64,000 nucleotides of DNA. Origin: Ambrosia x helenae. Lineage: Eukaryota > Streptophyta > Magnoliopsida > Asterales > Asteraceae. How positions within the stretch are numbered: the stretch's first letter is position 1; each line of letters begins with the position of its first letter. Below are positions 1 to 11,703 of the stretch, piece by piece. The DNA is taken from the NCBI GenBank assembly GCA_030844895.1, contig CM061231.1, positions 29,459,149-29,523,148 on the forward strand, given 5' to 3'. Below the pieces are notes generated by a model. That model was given only the letters and a program-made list of their open reading frames with translations, ran no database searches and had not been told where the DNA came from. The position numbers and the translations under genes are program-made.

Positions 1-1125
1 TGCAATACCAAAACATAGTTTTAAAATCCCGTTTACAGCGGAAGCTTATTCAAAATACAGTTCAACATAATTAACCAAAGTTCAATGTTTATGAAATCAT
101 GCAACTCTATCTAGACGCCGTGCAGACGCGTGCGCCCTAGTTCCATGTGCTACCTTAGCGACCTGAGAAAACATGTAAAAGTTTACGTCAGCACAAAAAT
201 GCTGGTGAGTTTACAGGTTTGCAGTTCAAGTACCAAGTCCACCTGTCCATACTATAATAAATAGAAACCAGTATACGCTAGCTAGGCGTACGTTTTGCTA
301 CTACCACGATTGGAAAACCATTACTAACACGTATACCAGTTTTGTGCCCGAATAGTTCCAAATGTTCCTGTTGTTCCTGTTTGAGACAATATGCACTCGC
401 CCGGCCCTCCAAGCCGACGAGCGGGGTTGGTCATTCCCAATAGCGCTATTCACATTTCCCCGTTGTGCAAACCCGCACATTCATGGTTCCCCCCGGGACT
501 TCCAAAGATCGTGTAGTATACGTTAGAACCCATAGTATGACAGAATTTACCAAACAATCGTTTTAACACATGTTTTCTCCCCCGAAAGTATAAAACCAGT
601 TTAAAAGAGGGGCCGTAAACTCACCTTAAGTTCCTTTACTCCTAATCCCGAGTAAAATCAGCTGCTATGTTAGTCCCGTACAGTGGCGACCTAACATATG
701 ACAGTTACAAGTACTTAGACTAATAACCCGCAGGTTAACTAGTCCCTAGATGTCCAGACCATAACCAAGTTCGTTTGAAAACACCGTGACTGTTTAACTG
801 ACCCAATTGACAAGACTCGACATCCCATTGGTGACCCGAGACTCCCGTGTTATGTTTACGCTCCAAAACATACATTAACGCATCTACACTTAACATACGT
901 TAACACACTCAACAAATTATAGCACATAGTTCACGTATCACCGAATTACATCCAAATATATGTTACCAAGTTATTAGACATGTTACTGGGTTCCTAGCAT
1001 GTTTCTACATGTGAAATCGGGTCTCGGAATGCTAATTTATACTTACAGCAGCAGTACACGCGATTAGGAAAAGTCAACTAGCATTTAGGTTGGTCAACTA
1101 GCAATTAGGAATCCTAATCGCCTCT

Positions 1126-1365
1126 ATTATAGGCGATTGGGGCTATACCATATGTTATTATTAGCAATTAGGGCTAATCACGTGAACTTACATGCAATTA
1201 GGGCTAATCACGTGACATCATATGCGATTGGGGCTAATCACGTGACATTATATGCGATTGGGGCTAATCACATGACATTATATGCGATTGGGGCTAATCA
1301 CATGCCATTATTGGCGATTAGCTCCCCAATCTCATGAATTATAGGCGATTAGCCTTGCTAATCGC
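1126..1365. repeat. Tandem repeats with GCGATTAGGGCTAATCGC palindromes inside the LTR
   Basis: About six imperfect units of about 31 bases, each with GCRATTRGGGCTAATCRC followed by TGACATTATAT-like spacer. The same array is at 9160-9399 in the other LTR. The short ORF that crosses it is a by-product of the repeat. Confidence 0.85.
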
Positions 1366-2014
1366 CTGTAACCATGCTGTTCCGGTTTTTCGCGCGTTTA
1401 ACACCCCAGATCAGATCCAGAACGTGTGTAACTACCCAATATCATCCCAAACACTATCCTAAACATGTTTAACCCAAAACCCTTCGTTCAACCTCGTATT
1501 ATCAGTCCCGCATGCAACCAAATCAATCCAAACACTATACACATAGCATGCAACATCAATTAACGCATGTAAGCATAACCCTATTATCCGATTACTGAGG
1601 TTCCTATCATCATACTAACAATATTACCTCTGACCTAGCATGATAACACATCAAAATATCATCAAGATCCATAAAAATCCTATCTTTCTAATCATGCATA
1701 CCCATAACGCATGTTAATTAGTTATAATCCGATTAACAACCTTTATTGACGATTTTCAGAAAGCCTTTTTGTTTATGAACAGGTCTGGACCATTAGGGAT
1801 TGATTAAAAACATTTACAAAGTGTTATGGATAAGAATCAAACCTTAGAATTGTAAAAGATTGATGGTTAGACCTTGAAACCTTGTGTTTTTGATCAAAAT
1901 CGCCTTCCAGAGGTTGTTTAGGTGTGTGGGGCGGTTATGGGACGACTAGGGTTTGTCTAATTGAGTTTAGGAGGTTAAGTATGGTATTTATAGGCGTTTC
2001 TAGTCGTCCAGCCC

Positions 2015-2218
2015 GTTCCATGCGATTGTGCAGGTTTATACGCGATTAGGAATCCTAATCGCGTGAACAGTAACGCGATTGGGCCTAATCGCATGAACAG
2101 TTCATGCGATTAGCCCCAGTCACACCATATGAATCCCAGTCACACCATATGAACCCCAGTCACACCACATGATTCCCAGTCACACCACATGATTCCCAGT
2201 CACACCACATGAACCCCG
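2015..2218. repeat. Palindrome plus 20-base tandem array in the LTR
   Basis: A perfect inverted repeat (10-base arms GCGATTAGGA and TCCTAATCGC around one base) is followed by about five units of CCCAGTCACACCAYATGAAT. The copy in the other LTR is at 10049-10252. Confidence 0.85.
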
Positions 2219-2568
2219 TTTTAACATATGTTAACACATATTAATGTACCGACAAGTCATATAATGATTGTAAACACATAACACAAGTAAATACACATAT
2301 TCACACTCGTTCACCAATTCCCGGGACTCGAGACTCGTATGTTCCGTATGCCCTGACGATCCTACCGATCGTCACCGTTTGTACACTTGGTTAAGGACTG
2401 ACATCTAACGAACCTCTAGACCAACATCCAATGATCTTCTAGACTAACCAGTAGTTCCCGAACCATAACCCGACCTAACTCACCCAGTTAAGTACCGTAT
2501 ACGCGTGACTCGCTAAGGTAGACTTTCATCTAGACCATGTTGTTAACCCGAATTTGCCGGGTGTCACA

Positions 2569-2735
2569 TCATCCCCACGTTAAAAGAATTTTCGTCCCGA
2601 AAATTGCGTAAGTACCAAAAGAAACAACGAAGGGGATAAACAAACAGATAGGAATCAAAGAGTAGAGATCAAAAGAGAGATTTACCCGAGGTGTCACATC
2701 ATCCCCACGTTAAAAGGAATCTCGACCCGAGATTC
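2569..2735 (-). other. Duplicated polypurine tract region with two hairpins
   Basis: In element sense a purine-rich tract AACGTGGGGATGA followed by TGTGACACC occurs twice: at 2716-2699 and at 2586-2569, the second touching the 3' LTR. Each is preceded by a perfect 8-base-pair hairpin with a three-base loop, at 2717-2735 and 2587-2605. The gag-pol stop codon (2734-2736) overlaps the first hairpin. The two copies are 130 bases apart. Confidence 0.8.
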
Positions 2736-5700
2736 ATTCAGCTGCCGAAGAGACATGCCTCGACTCGAACGCTTCCTTAGGGAAGAGATGAGGATACTTA
2801 GACTTCATCTGATCCTCCCGTTCCCATGTATATTCCGGTCCCCGGTTCGAGTTCCACCGAACCTTAACGATACGAATCTTGCTGTGACGTAGGCTACGAA
2901 TCTTGTAATCAAGGATCTCCACAGGTTCTTCCACAATCCGAAGACGATCATCAACCTTGATCTCTTCTAGTGGAACGATGAGAGACTCGTCAGCCAGACA
3001 CTTCTTCAAGTTTGACACGTGAAAGACGTTATGTACGTTACCGAGCTCCGTCGGTAGATCAAGTCGATATGCCACCGGCCCAATCCGTTCCAGGATCGTA
3101 AATGGGCCGACATATCGCGGATTGAGTTTGCCACGCTTTCCAAAGCGTATGACGCCCTTCCACGGTGAGACTTTTAGAAGTACTTTGTCATTGACTTGGA
3201 ACTCCAGTGGTTTGCGACGCTGATCAGCATAACTCTTTTGCCGGTCCCGTGCCGCCGACAACCGATTTCGAATCTGTACGATCTTTTCCGAAGTTTCGTA
3301 CACTAGTTCGGGCCCAGTGAGTTGACTCTCACCCACCTCAGCCCAACAAAGAGGAGAGCGGCATTTCCGTCCGTACAGTGCCTCGAACGGAGCAGCCTTG
3401 ATGCTCGTGTGATAACTGTTGTTGTACGAGAACTCTACCAACGGCAGATGAGCTTCCCAACCCTTGCCAAAATCGATCACACATGCCCGCAGCATGTCTT
3501 CTAAAGTTTGAATCGTACGCTCACTCTGCCCGTCAGTCTGTGGATGGTAAGCCGTACTCATGTCTAGTTGGGTACCCAAAGCCTTGTGCAAAGACTTCCA
3601 GAAGTGAGACGTAAAATGGGAGTCACGATCCGAGATAATAGAAACAGGTACCCCGTGCTTGGAAACAACTTCTTTCAAGTAGAGACGAGCCAAACGATCC
3701 ATAGTGTCGGTCTCCTTAATAGCAAGAAAATGGGCTGATTTCGTTAACCGATCGACAATCACCCATATCTTGTCGTTCCCGCTTGGTGACTTAGGAAGTT
3801 GTGTGACAAAATCCATAGTAATCCGTTCCCATTTCCATTCCGGAATTTCAGGTTGTTGCAGGAGACCCGACGGTTTCTGGTATTCCACCTTGACCTTAGC
3901 ACAGGTCAAGCATTTGCTCACGTATGAGGCTATGTCCGACCGCATGTTTGGCCACCAGTAAAGTACCTTCAGATCTTGGTACATCTTATCCGATCCAGGA
4001 TGAATAGAATACCGGGACTTATGAGCCTCATCAAGAACAAGCTCCCGTAGTCCCCCGAATAAAGGAACCCATATGCGTTCTGTGAAATAGTGCAGGCCAT
4101 CAGGCCTTCGCTCTAGGTGCTTGTCGGCACCGTGCATAGTTTCAGCTTTAAGGTTTTCCTCCTTCAAAGCTTCCAATTGGGCAGAACGGATTTGGTCAGG
4201 TAGCGACGAATGGATAGTGAGCTGCAACGCCCGAACGCGACGAGGTTTAGAGGATTCCTTCCTGCTCAAGGCGTCTGCTACAACATTCGCCTTGCCAGGA
4301 TGGTACTTAATAGCACAATCATAATCGTTCAAAAGTTCAATCCAACGGCGCTGCCGTATGTTCAAGTGTTGCTGGTCGAAAATGTGTTGGAGACTCTTGT
4401 GATCGGTGTAGATGGTGCATTTGGTACCGTACAAGTAATGTCTCCAAATTTTCAACGCGAATACCACGGCACCCAACTCCAAGTCATGAGTTGTGTAGTT
4501 CTTCTCATGTACCTTAAGTTGACGAGAAGCATACGCAATCACTTTCTCGCGTTGCATCAACACGCAACCGAGTCCATGAATGGAAGCATCACAGTAGACG
4601 ACAAAATCATCAGGACCCTCAGGTAAAGACAGAATAGGAGCAGAACACAGTTTAGACTTTAGTTCCTCAAACGCGGACTCTTGTGATTCACCCCAGTCGA
4701 ACTTCCTATCCTTCTGAGTGAGAGTGGTGAGGGGTTGAGCAATCTTCGAAAACCCCTGAATGAAACGACGATAATAGCCCGCAAGGCCTAGGAATTGCCG
4801 CACCTCAGTTGGCGTCTTTGGTGCTCCCCAGTCCTTGATAGCTTCGATCTTAGCTGGATCGACATGAATCCCTAGTTCATTAACCACATGTCCTAGGAAT
4901 TGAACCTCGCGTAACCAAAAGTCACACTTTGAGATCTTGGCGTAAAGTTGTTCCCGTCGTAAAAGTTCCAAAACTAACCGCAGATGTTCCCCGTGTTCGG
5001 TCTCGTTCTTGGAGTAGATCAGAATGTCATCAATAAACACAATGACAAACTTGTCCAGATACGGTTTACAGACGCGGTTCATCAAGTCCATGAAAACCGC
5101 CGGTGCGTTCGTGAGACCGAAAGGCATGACCAAGAATTCGAAATGGCCATAACGTGTTCGAAAAGCAGTCTTTGCAACGTCAGCCTCCCTGACACGCAGC
5201 TGGTGATAACCGGACCTCAAATCGATCTTGGAATAATAACTAGAACCCTGAAGCTGGTCGAATAGATCATCGATACGTGGAAGAGGATAACGGTTCTTGA
5301 CGGTCAACTTGTTCAGCTCTCTGTAGTCTACACATAATCGGAAACTCCCATCCTTCTTCTTGACAAATAAAATCGGGGCTCCCCAAGGGGAAGAACTTGG
5401 TCGGATGAAACCCTTGTCCAAGAGTTCCTGTAACTGGCTAGATAATTCCTGCATCTCGGGAGGTGCAAGACGGTAGGGGGCCCGAGCAATAGGAGCAGCC
5501 CCTGGTACGAGATCAATACCGAACTCGACTTGACGATGAGGAGGAAGACCAGATAAATCATCGGGAAAAACATCAAGAAATTCGCGAACTACCGGAATGT
5601 CGTCAATCTTCTTCTCATCACTAGTGGAAACAGATAAGAGCGCCAAAACGGCTGGATAACCCTTTCGAAGACACTTAAGGGCTTTCATGCTAGAGATGAT

Positions 5701-7136
5701 GTTTATCGAAACACCACCCTTGATACCGTACACAGAAAGAAATTCTCCATCAGGGAGAGGAATCCGAATAACCTTATCGTAACAGACAATCTCCGCGCGA
5801 TACAAGGATAACCAATCCATCCCTACTACAACGTCAAAACTACCCAATGGTACCGGCATCAGGTCGATGGGAAACGATAAACCCGACAACTCCAACTGAC
5901 ACTCCCGAAGAACACTAGTAGCTTCAATCGTTTTCCCGTCAGCCAACTCAATAATATATTTGGTCTCTAATGGTACAGGTACTACATCTAACAGTCGACT
6001 AATCTCCATGGATACAAAACTCTTGTCGGCACCGGAGTCAAATAACACACTAACAGAACGGTTATTGAGAAGGAACGTACCGGTGACTGTGTCAGGGTCC
6101 TGTCTAGCCTCAGCGGCTCCAATGACGAAGGCGCGTGCGTTCCTGCCACCGCCCCCGTTGTTCCCATTACCGTTGTTTCCACCCTGCTTCAGTTTTGGGC
6201 AATCCTTCTTGTAATGCCCAGTGTCACCGCAGTTGTAGCACCCTTGTTTCCCCGTAGCACCCTGAGTAGTCGGAGCAGAACTGTTGGTCGGAGCCTGAGT
6301 TGATGGAAGTGTAACCCGACAGTCTTTAGCATAGTGGCCTGTTCGCTGGCAGCGGTGGCAACGGTTACTGTCGCAGTTCCCTTGGTGATGGCGTCCACAC
6401 TTGTTGCACTTGGGCAGTTTTCCCGCATAGCCACCCTGCTTATTACCCGAAGACGATGAACCCCCATTATCAAACTTCTTTCCCTGCTGCGTAGACCCAG
6501 ATCCCTTCCCGTCGTTTTCCCACTTGCGCTTATTGTTCTCTGGAGCCTTAGCAGTCGAACCCTTCGCCGGCAAAATCCCCTCATTCACCTTTAAATTAGT
6601 CATCCTATGTGCAGATCGAACTACCTCCGCATAAGTAGGATGATTCCCAGCAGCCACTAACCCTGCGATTTCCGGCACCAACCCTGAGACATAATGTTCA
6701 ATCTTACGATACTCCGGCACATGCAAGTCGGGACATAGCACTGCCAACTCATTCCTCCTCACAGTATACTTCTCTATTTCAGACCCAGTCATCTTGAGGT
6801 TCCACACCTCATGCTCCAGCTTCTGTACCTCTTCTCTCGGGCAATACTCCCGCTTCAGCAACTGCACAAAGTTCTCCCACGGCATAGCATATGCCTCCCC
6901 AATCCCCATGTTCTGGGTAATACCATTCCACCAAGTCAATGCCACGTCTTGAAATAACGCAGCCGAATACTTCACCCGATCTTCTGGGAGACAGTTACAC
7001 ATCAAGAATACCGACTCCACTTTCTCTAACCACCTAAGCAAACTGACCGCACCCTCGGTGCCAGAGAATTCCTGGGGTTTGCAGTCCCGGAACATCTTAT
7101 AGGTGCACATGGGTGGGGGTGGGTCAACAGGACCAC
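2734..7136 (-). CDS. Gag-pol polyprotein of the Tekay-like element, main exon
   Basis: This frame encodes capsid, protease, reverse transcriptase, RNase H and integrase. Counting from the ATG at 7110: gag about 1-180; zinc knuckles near 251-264 (CHRCQRTGHYAKDC) and 291-304 (CYNCGDTGHYKKDC); aspartic protease DSG at 358-360; reverse transcriptase with FIDD at 692-695; RNase H with CDAS near 840 and TDHKS near 903; integrase with an HHCC-type region near 1029-1070 and the catalytic triad D1100, D1161, E1197 (D-x35-E). Residues about 1395-1445 form a degenerate chromodomain. There are no internal stops and no missing catalytic residue. The frame is open upstream to an acceptor at 7137, so the true start is probably in the exon at 7219-7375, giving about 1519 residues. 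It should be competent if transcribed. Confidence 0.93.
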
Positions 7137-7218
7137 CTGAAATGAAACGTATGAGAAATCACGAATAACGTACACAAGACTCACCAATGAGGCAAAGAAA
7201 ATGGATAAAACAACTTAC

Positions 7219-7375
7219 CACCACCGTTGTGCCCTAACTGAAAGGCAGCCTGGAGCAAGTTGTTCAGATCAGCCTGTGACAGGTTAATACCTCCACCACG
7301 ACCACCAGCACCACCACGACCACCACCGCGTCCACCACCGCGTCCACCTCCTCGTCCTCCACGCACTCCAGACAT
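7219..7375 (-). CDS. RGG-rich first exon of gag
   Basis: Minus-strand ATG at 7375 opens a glycine/arginine-rich stretch (RGGRGGG repeats) followed by a short helix-like segment with ADLNNLLQAAFQLG. It runs into GTAAGT at 7218-7213. An intron 7218-7137 (82 bases), ending TTTCATTTCAG in sense, joins it in phase 1 to the main gag-pol frame through a Gly codon and a proline-rich linker. Without splicing the frame stops at 7181. The alternative is an upstream ORF with gag starting at 7110. The exact frame match and good splice sites favour an intron, but no transcript is available to me. Confidence 0.7.
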
Positions 7376-7917
7376 GATTCTGGCAGAAAGAACGAGAAAA
7401 TTTAGTTTCGCAGTTAAAGATAACCACAAATGTTCACAAGATTAAAGCCAGATCCAATCCAGGACTATCCCTTCAAACTCAGAGCTCACTAGTGCTTCCA
7501 TGCATTTCGTTTTATGATTTTGTGTGCACCCAAAATGATAAAACGCTCTACATGGTCCTCCAAGTGTTCTCCTAGTTCAAAGATCAAATCACCGAACATA
7601 GACTCTTAGCTACACACCGTAATACTACGGTAGTTCATGACAAGTGTTTCTATTGGAGTGCGACAGGGGAGATGTCCGAGCCTTGGACAAATCTCAAGAG
7701 CACACGAGTTACCCCAATAGACTACACCGCCTAGGAAACAAGTAACCCAACCTAAAATAGAACGGATGATGTAACGCAGAAAGACCAACGATTTAGAGAC
7801 ACCCCGACAAGACCATACGTAAACCACTATAACGTTTAGTACCATGTGATCGTCTAGTGTGTGCGACTCGGCTATAGACTAGACTCTACATGCAGTCCTA
7901 GTTCACTATAACCATTG

Positions 7918-7929
7918 GCTCTGATACCA
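7918..7929 (-). other. Primer-binding site, tRNA-iMet type
   Basis: On the minus strand the sequence reads TGGTATCAGAGC, the usual plant primer-binding site matching the 3' end of initiator tRNA-Met. It is three bases from the LTR edge at 7933. Its position fixes the right-hand LTR as the 5' LTR. Confidence 0.92.
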
Positions 7930-7932
7930 ATC

Positions 7933-10602
7933 TGTCACACCCTCAAAAATCCACTTGCGGAGTTTTACCGCGAGGCGCATGACAAACCAGGATCCAAACC
8001 AACGATCACAATAAACAAGTCTAAATGTAATTAATGCAATACCAAAACATAGTTTTAAAATCCCGTTTACAGCGGAAGCTTATTCAAAATACAGTTCAAC
8101 ATAATTAACCAAAGTTCAATGTTTATGAAATCATGCAACTCTATCTAGACGCCGTGCAGACGCGTGCGCCCTAGTTCCATGTGCTACCTTAGCGACCTGA
8201 GAAAACATGTAAAAGTTTACGTCAGCACAAAAATGCTGGTGAGTTTACAGGTTTGCAGTTCAAGTACCAAGTCCACCTGTCCATACTATAATAAATAGAA
8301 ACCAGTATACGCTAGCTAGGCGTACGTTTTGCTACTACCACGATTGGAAAACCATTACTAACACGTATACCAGTTTTGTGCCCGAATAGTTCCAAATGTT
8401 CCTGTTGTTCCTGTTTGAGACAATATGCACTCGCCCGGCCCTCCAAGCCGACGAGCGGGGTTGGTCATTCCCAATAGCGCTATTCACATTTCCCCGTTGT
8501 GCAAACCCGCACATTCATGGTTCCCCCCGGGACTTCCAAAGATCGTGTAGTATACGTTAGAACCCATAGTATGACAGAATTTACCAAACAATCGTTTTAA
8601 CACATGTTTTCTCCCCCGAAAGTATAAAACCAGTTTAAAAGAGGGGCCGTAAACTCACCTTAAGTTCCTTTACTCCTAATCCCGAGTAAAATCAGCTGCT
8701 ATGTTAGTCCCGTACAGTGGCGACCTAACATATGACAGTTACAAGTACTTAGACTAATAACCCGCAGGTTAACTAGTCCCTAGATGTCCAGACCATAACC
8801 AAGTTCGTTTGAAAACACCGTGACTGTTTAACTGACCCAATTGACAAGACTCGACATCCCATTGGTGACCCGAGACTCCCGTGTTATGTTTACGCTCCAA
8901 AACATACATTAACGCATCTACACTTAACATACGTTAACACACTCAACAAATTATAGCACATAGTTCACGTATCACCGAATTACATCCAAATATATGTTAC
9001 CAAGTTATTAGACATGTTACTGGGTTCCTAGCATGTTTCTACATGTGAAATCGGGTCTCGGAATGCTAATTTATACTTACAGCAGCAGTACACGCGATTA
9101 GGAAAAGTCAACTAGCATTTAGGTTGGTCAACTAGCAATTAGGAATCCTAATCGCCTCTATTATAGGCGATTGGGGCTATACCATATGTTATTATTAGCA
9201 ATTAGGGCTAATCACGTGAACTTACATGCAATTAGGGCTAATCACGTGACATCATATGCGATTGGGGCTAATCACGTGACATTATATGCGATTGGGGCTA
9301 ATCACATGACATTATATGCGATTGGGGCTAATCACATGCCATTATTGGCGATTAGCTCCCCAATCTCATGAATTATAGGCGATTAGCCTTGCTAATCGCC
9401 TGTAACCATGCTGTTCCGGTTTTTCGCGCGTTTAACACCCCAGATCAGATCCAGAACGTGTGTAACTACCCAATATCATCCCAAACACTATCCTAAACAT
9501 GTTTAACCCAAAACCCTTCGTTCAACCTCGTATTATCAGTCCCGCATGCAACCAAATCAATCCAAACACTATACACATAGCATGCAACATCAATTAACGC
9601 ATGTAAGCATAACCCTATTATCCGATTACTGAGGTTCCTATCATCATACTAACAATATTACCTCTGACCTAGCATGATAACACATCAAAATATCATCAAG
9701 ATCCATAAAAATCCTATCTTTCTAATCATGCATACCCATAACGCATGTTAATTAGTTATAATCCGATTAACAACCTTTATTGACGATTTTCAGAAAGCCT
9801 TTTTGTTTATGAACAGGTCTGGACCATTAGGGATTGATTAAAAACATTTACAAAGTGTTATGGATAAGAATCAAACCTTAGAATTGTAAAAGATTGATGG
9901 TTAGACCTTGAAACCTTGTGTTTTTGATCAAAATCGCCTTCCAGAGGTTGTTTAGGTGTGTGGGGCGGTTATGGGACGACTAGGGTTTGTCTAATTGAGT
10001 TTAGGAGGTTAAGTATGGTATTTATAGGCGTTTCTAGTCGTCCAGCCCGTTCCATGCGATTGTGCAGGTTTATACGCGATTAGGAATCCTAATCGCGTGA
10101 ACAGTAACGCGATTGGGCCTAATCGCATGAACAGTTCATGCGATTAGCCCCAGTCACACCATATGAATCCCAGTCACACCATATGAACCCCAGTCACACC
10201 ACATGATTCCCAGTCACACCACATGATTCCCAGTCACACCACATGAACCCCGTTTTAACATATGTTAACACATATTAATGTACCGACAAGTCATATAATG
10301 ATTGTAAACACATAACACAAGTAAATACACATATTCACACTCGTTCACCAATTCCCGGGACTCGAGACTCGTATGTTCCGTATGCCCTGACGATCCTACC
10401 GATCGTCACCGTTTGTACACTTGGTTAAGGACTGACATCTAACGAACCTCTAGACCAACATCCAATGATCTTCTAGACTAACCAGTAGTTCCCGAACCAT
10501 AACCCGACCTAACTCACCCAGTTAAGTACCGTATACGCGTGACTCGCTAAGGTAGACTTTCATCTAGACCATGTTGTTAACCCGAATTTGCCGGGTGTCA
10601 CA
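7933..10602 (-). repeat. 5' LTR of the Tekay-like element
   Basis: 2670 bases. On the plus strand it runs from TGTCACACCC to GGGTGTCACA, so in element sense it opens TGTGACACCC and ends GTGTGACA. It contains a tandem AATCGC-palindrome region (9160-9405), a 20-base tandem array (10140-10250), a hairpin at 8223-8238 and a core block at 8602-8659 that recurs in the other Tekay-like LTRs of the window. The base after the LTR starts ATTCAG. Confidence 0.93.
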
Positions 10603-11703
10603 ATTCAGGTTTTGGCATAAGTTATACTTATAATTCTTGTAAACTATAACATAAAATATATCCTTTTAAACTAACAAGAAATAAACGTGTTAAATGGATC
10701 GACAAAAAACATAAACGGAATCCAAATGTATACGGTCATCACCATGAAAAGTGAGCATTCAAAGCTAGCAAGGTATAAAAACCAACAAATGAAATCGATA
10801 AACCCAAAAAAGAAAATGAATTTCCCTATATATATTGCATATAGATTCAAAAAGAGTTAACGACAGGGGATATGAATAAACAATAAAGGTTCTGTTCATC
10901 TTATACCAATTATAACAATTGGTGACATCTATTTTGGCATTTCATTTTATTCATGTAACAAATTGATGGAAAAAAAATTACAGATAAAGCTTTCGAAATT
11001 AGGACCATCGAAGATACGTCTAACAAATTTCAACTTTGTAAATAATGGATTCACCTGTTTTCGTCTACCTAATGAAGAGTTATGAGAAACTTTCACTATT
11101 TTGAGATATAGATTTAAATACAAACACAATGAATTTCTTCTCATCCCATGTGATTTTCCAAGGTTTCCATACCAAAGTACATAAAGCCGCACAATAGTTA
11201 TAAAAAGATGTAACATTTATTTTATAGTTATTTATTTATTTTTTCTAAGTAACAAATTTCAACTCATTTTTGTTTATCTTTTTGGTCGGAGTGGTGGTGT
11301 TCTCCGTTCTTTTTTACTTTCTAACTGCATTTTTTTTCTCTCTCGTCTAGCTCCTTGCTGGGTTATATATATACATGCCATGCCGCTGTTCTAAATAAAT
11401 TAGTGAAAATGAATTTCACATCCATCTTTCAACATACACAAATATCTTAATACCCACTTTTGTATGACTTCTTCAGGTGGGTGCAGTCATTAAGATTATG
11501 CAATAACTAATTGAAATTAAATTACCCCACTAGTTAATGCTGATGGGCCATATTTGAGATTTATGTTAGAGATTTCTCAATAAAGCATAGCGGGTGTAAA
11601 ATATATTGAAGTAATATTAGCCGTTAAAAAAATAGTATTAAGTTCAAATTTCATACTTCTATCCTAACATGTTTGGTGGGCCTTTTTTCCCATTATTAAA
11701 AAA
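10603..11703. other. AT-rich intergenic DNA
   Basis: No convincing gene, RNA or repeat boundary was seen. Short frames here have no recognisable product. Confidence 0.6.

Larger units (their letters stand above)
1..2568 (-). repeat. 3' LTR of the Tekay-like element, partial
   Basis: This is the same LTR as 7933-10602, with position 1 matching 8035. The first 102 bases (plus-strand order) lie outside the window. The inner edge ...GGGTGTCACA ends at 2568 and is followed at once by the antisense of a purine-rich tract. Confidence 0.93.
1..10602 (-). mobile_element. Tekay/Del-like Ty3-gypsy retrotransposon, apparently intact
   Basis: An LTR retrotransposon on the minus strand. Its 5' LTR is 7933-10602 and its 3' LTR is 1-2568, lacking about 100 bases that lie outside the window. 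Between them are a tRNA-iMet primer-binding site, an RGG-rich gag exon, a 1458-codon gag-pol frame and polypurine tracts. Every landmark I compared in the two LTRs differs by exactly 8034 bases, so there are no net indels, and I saw no substitution. Long LTRs and a C-terminal chromodomain-like segment fit the Tekay/Del clade of chromoviruses. The element would be about 10.7 kb. The target duplication cannot be checked because the left flank is missing. Confidence 0.93.

Noticed and set aside
1137..1337. 66-codon ORF, repeated at 9171-9371
   Set aside because: It is the translation of a tandem repeat (AIGANHVTLY units) inside the LTR, with no sign of coding use.
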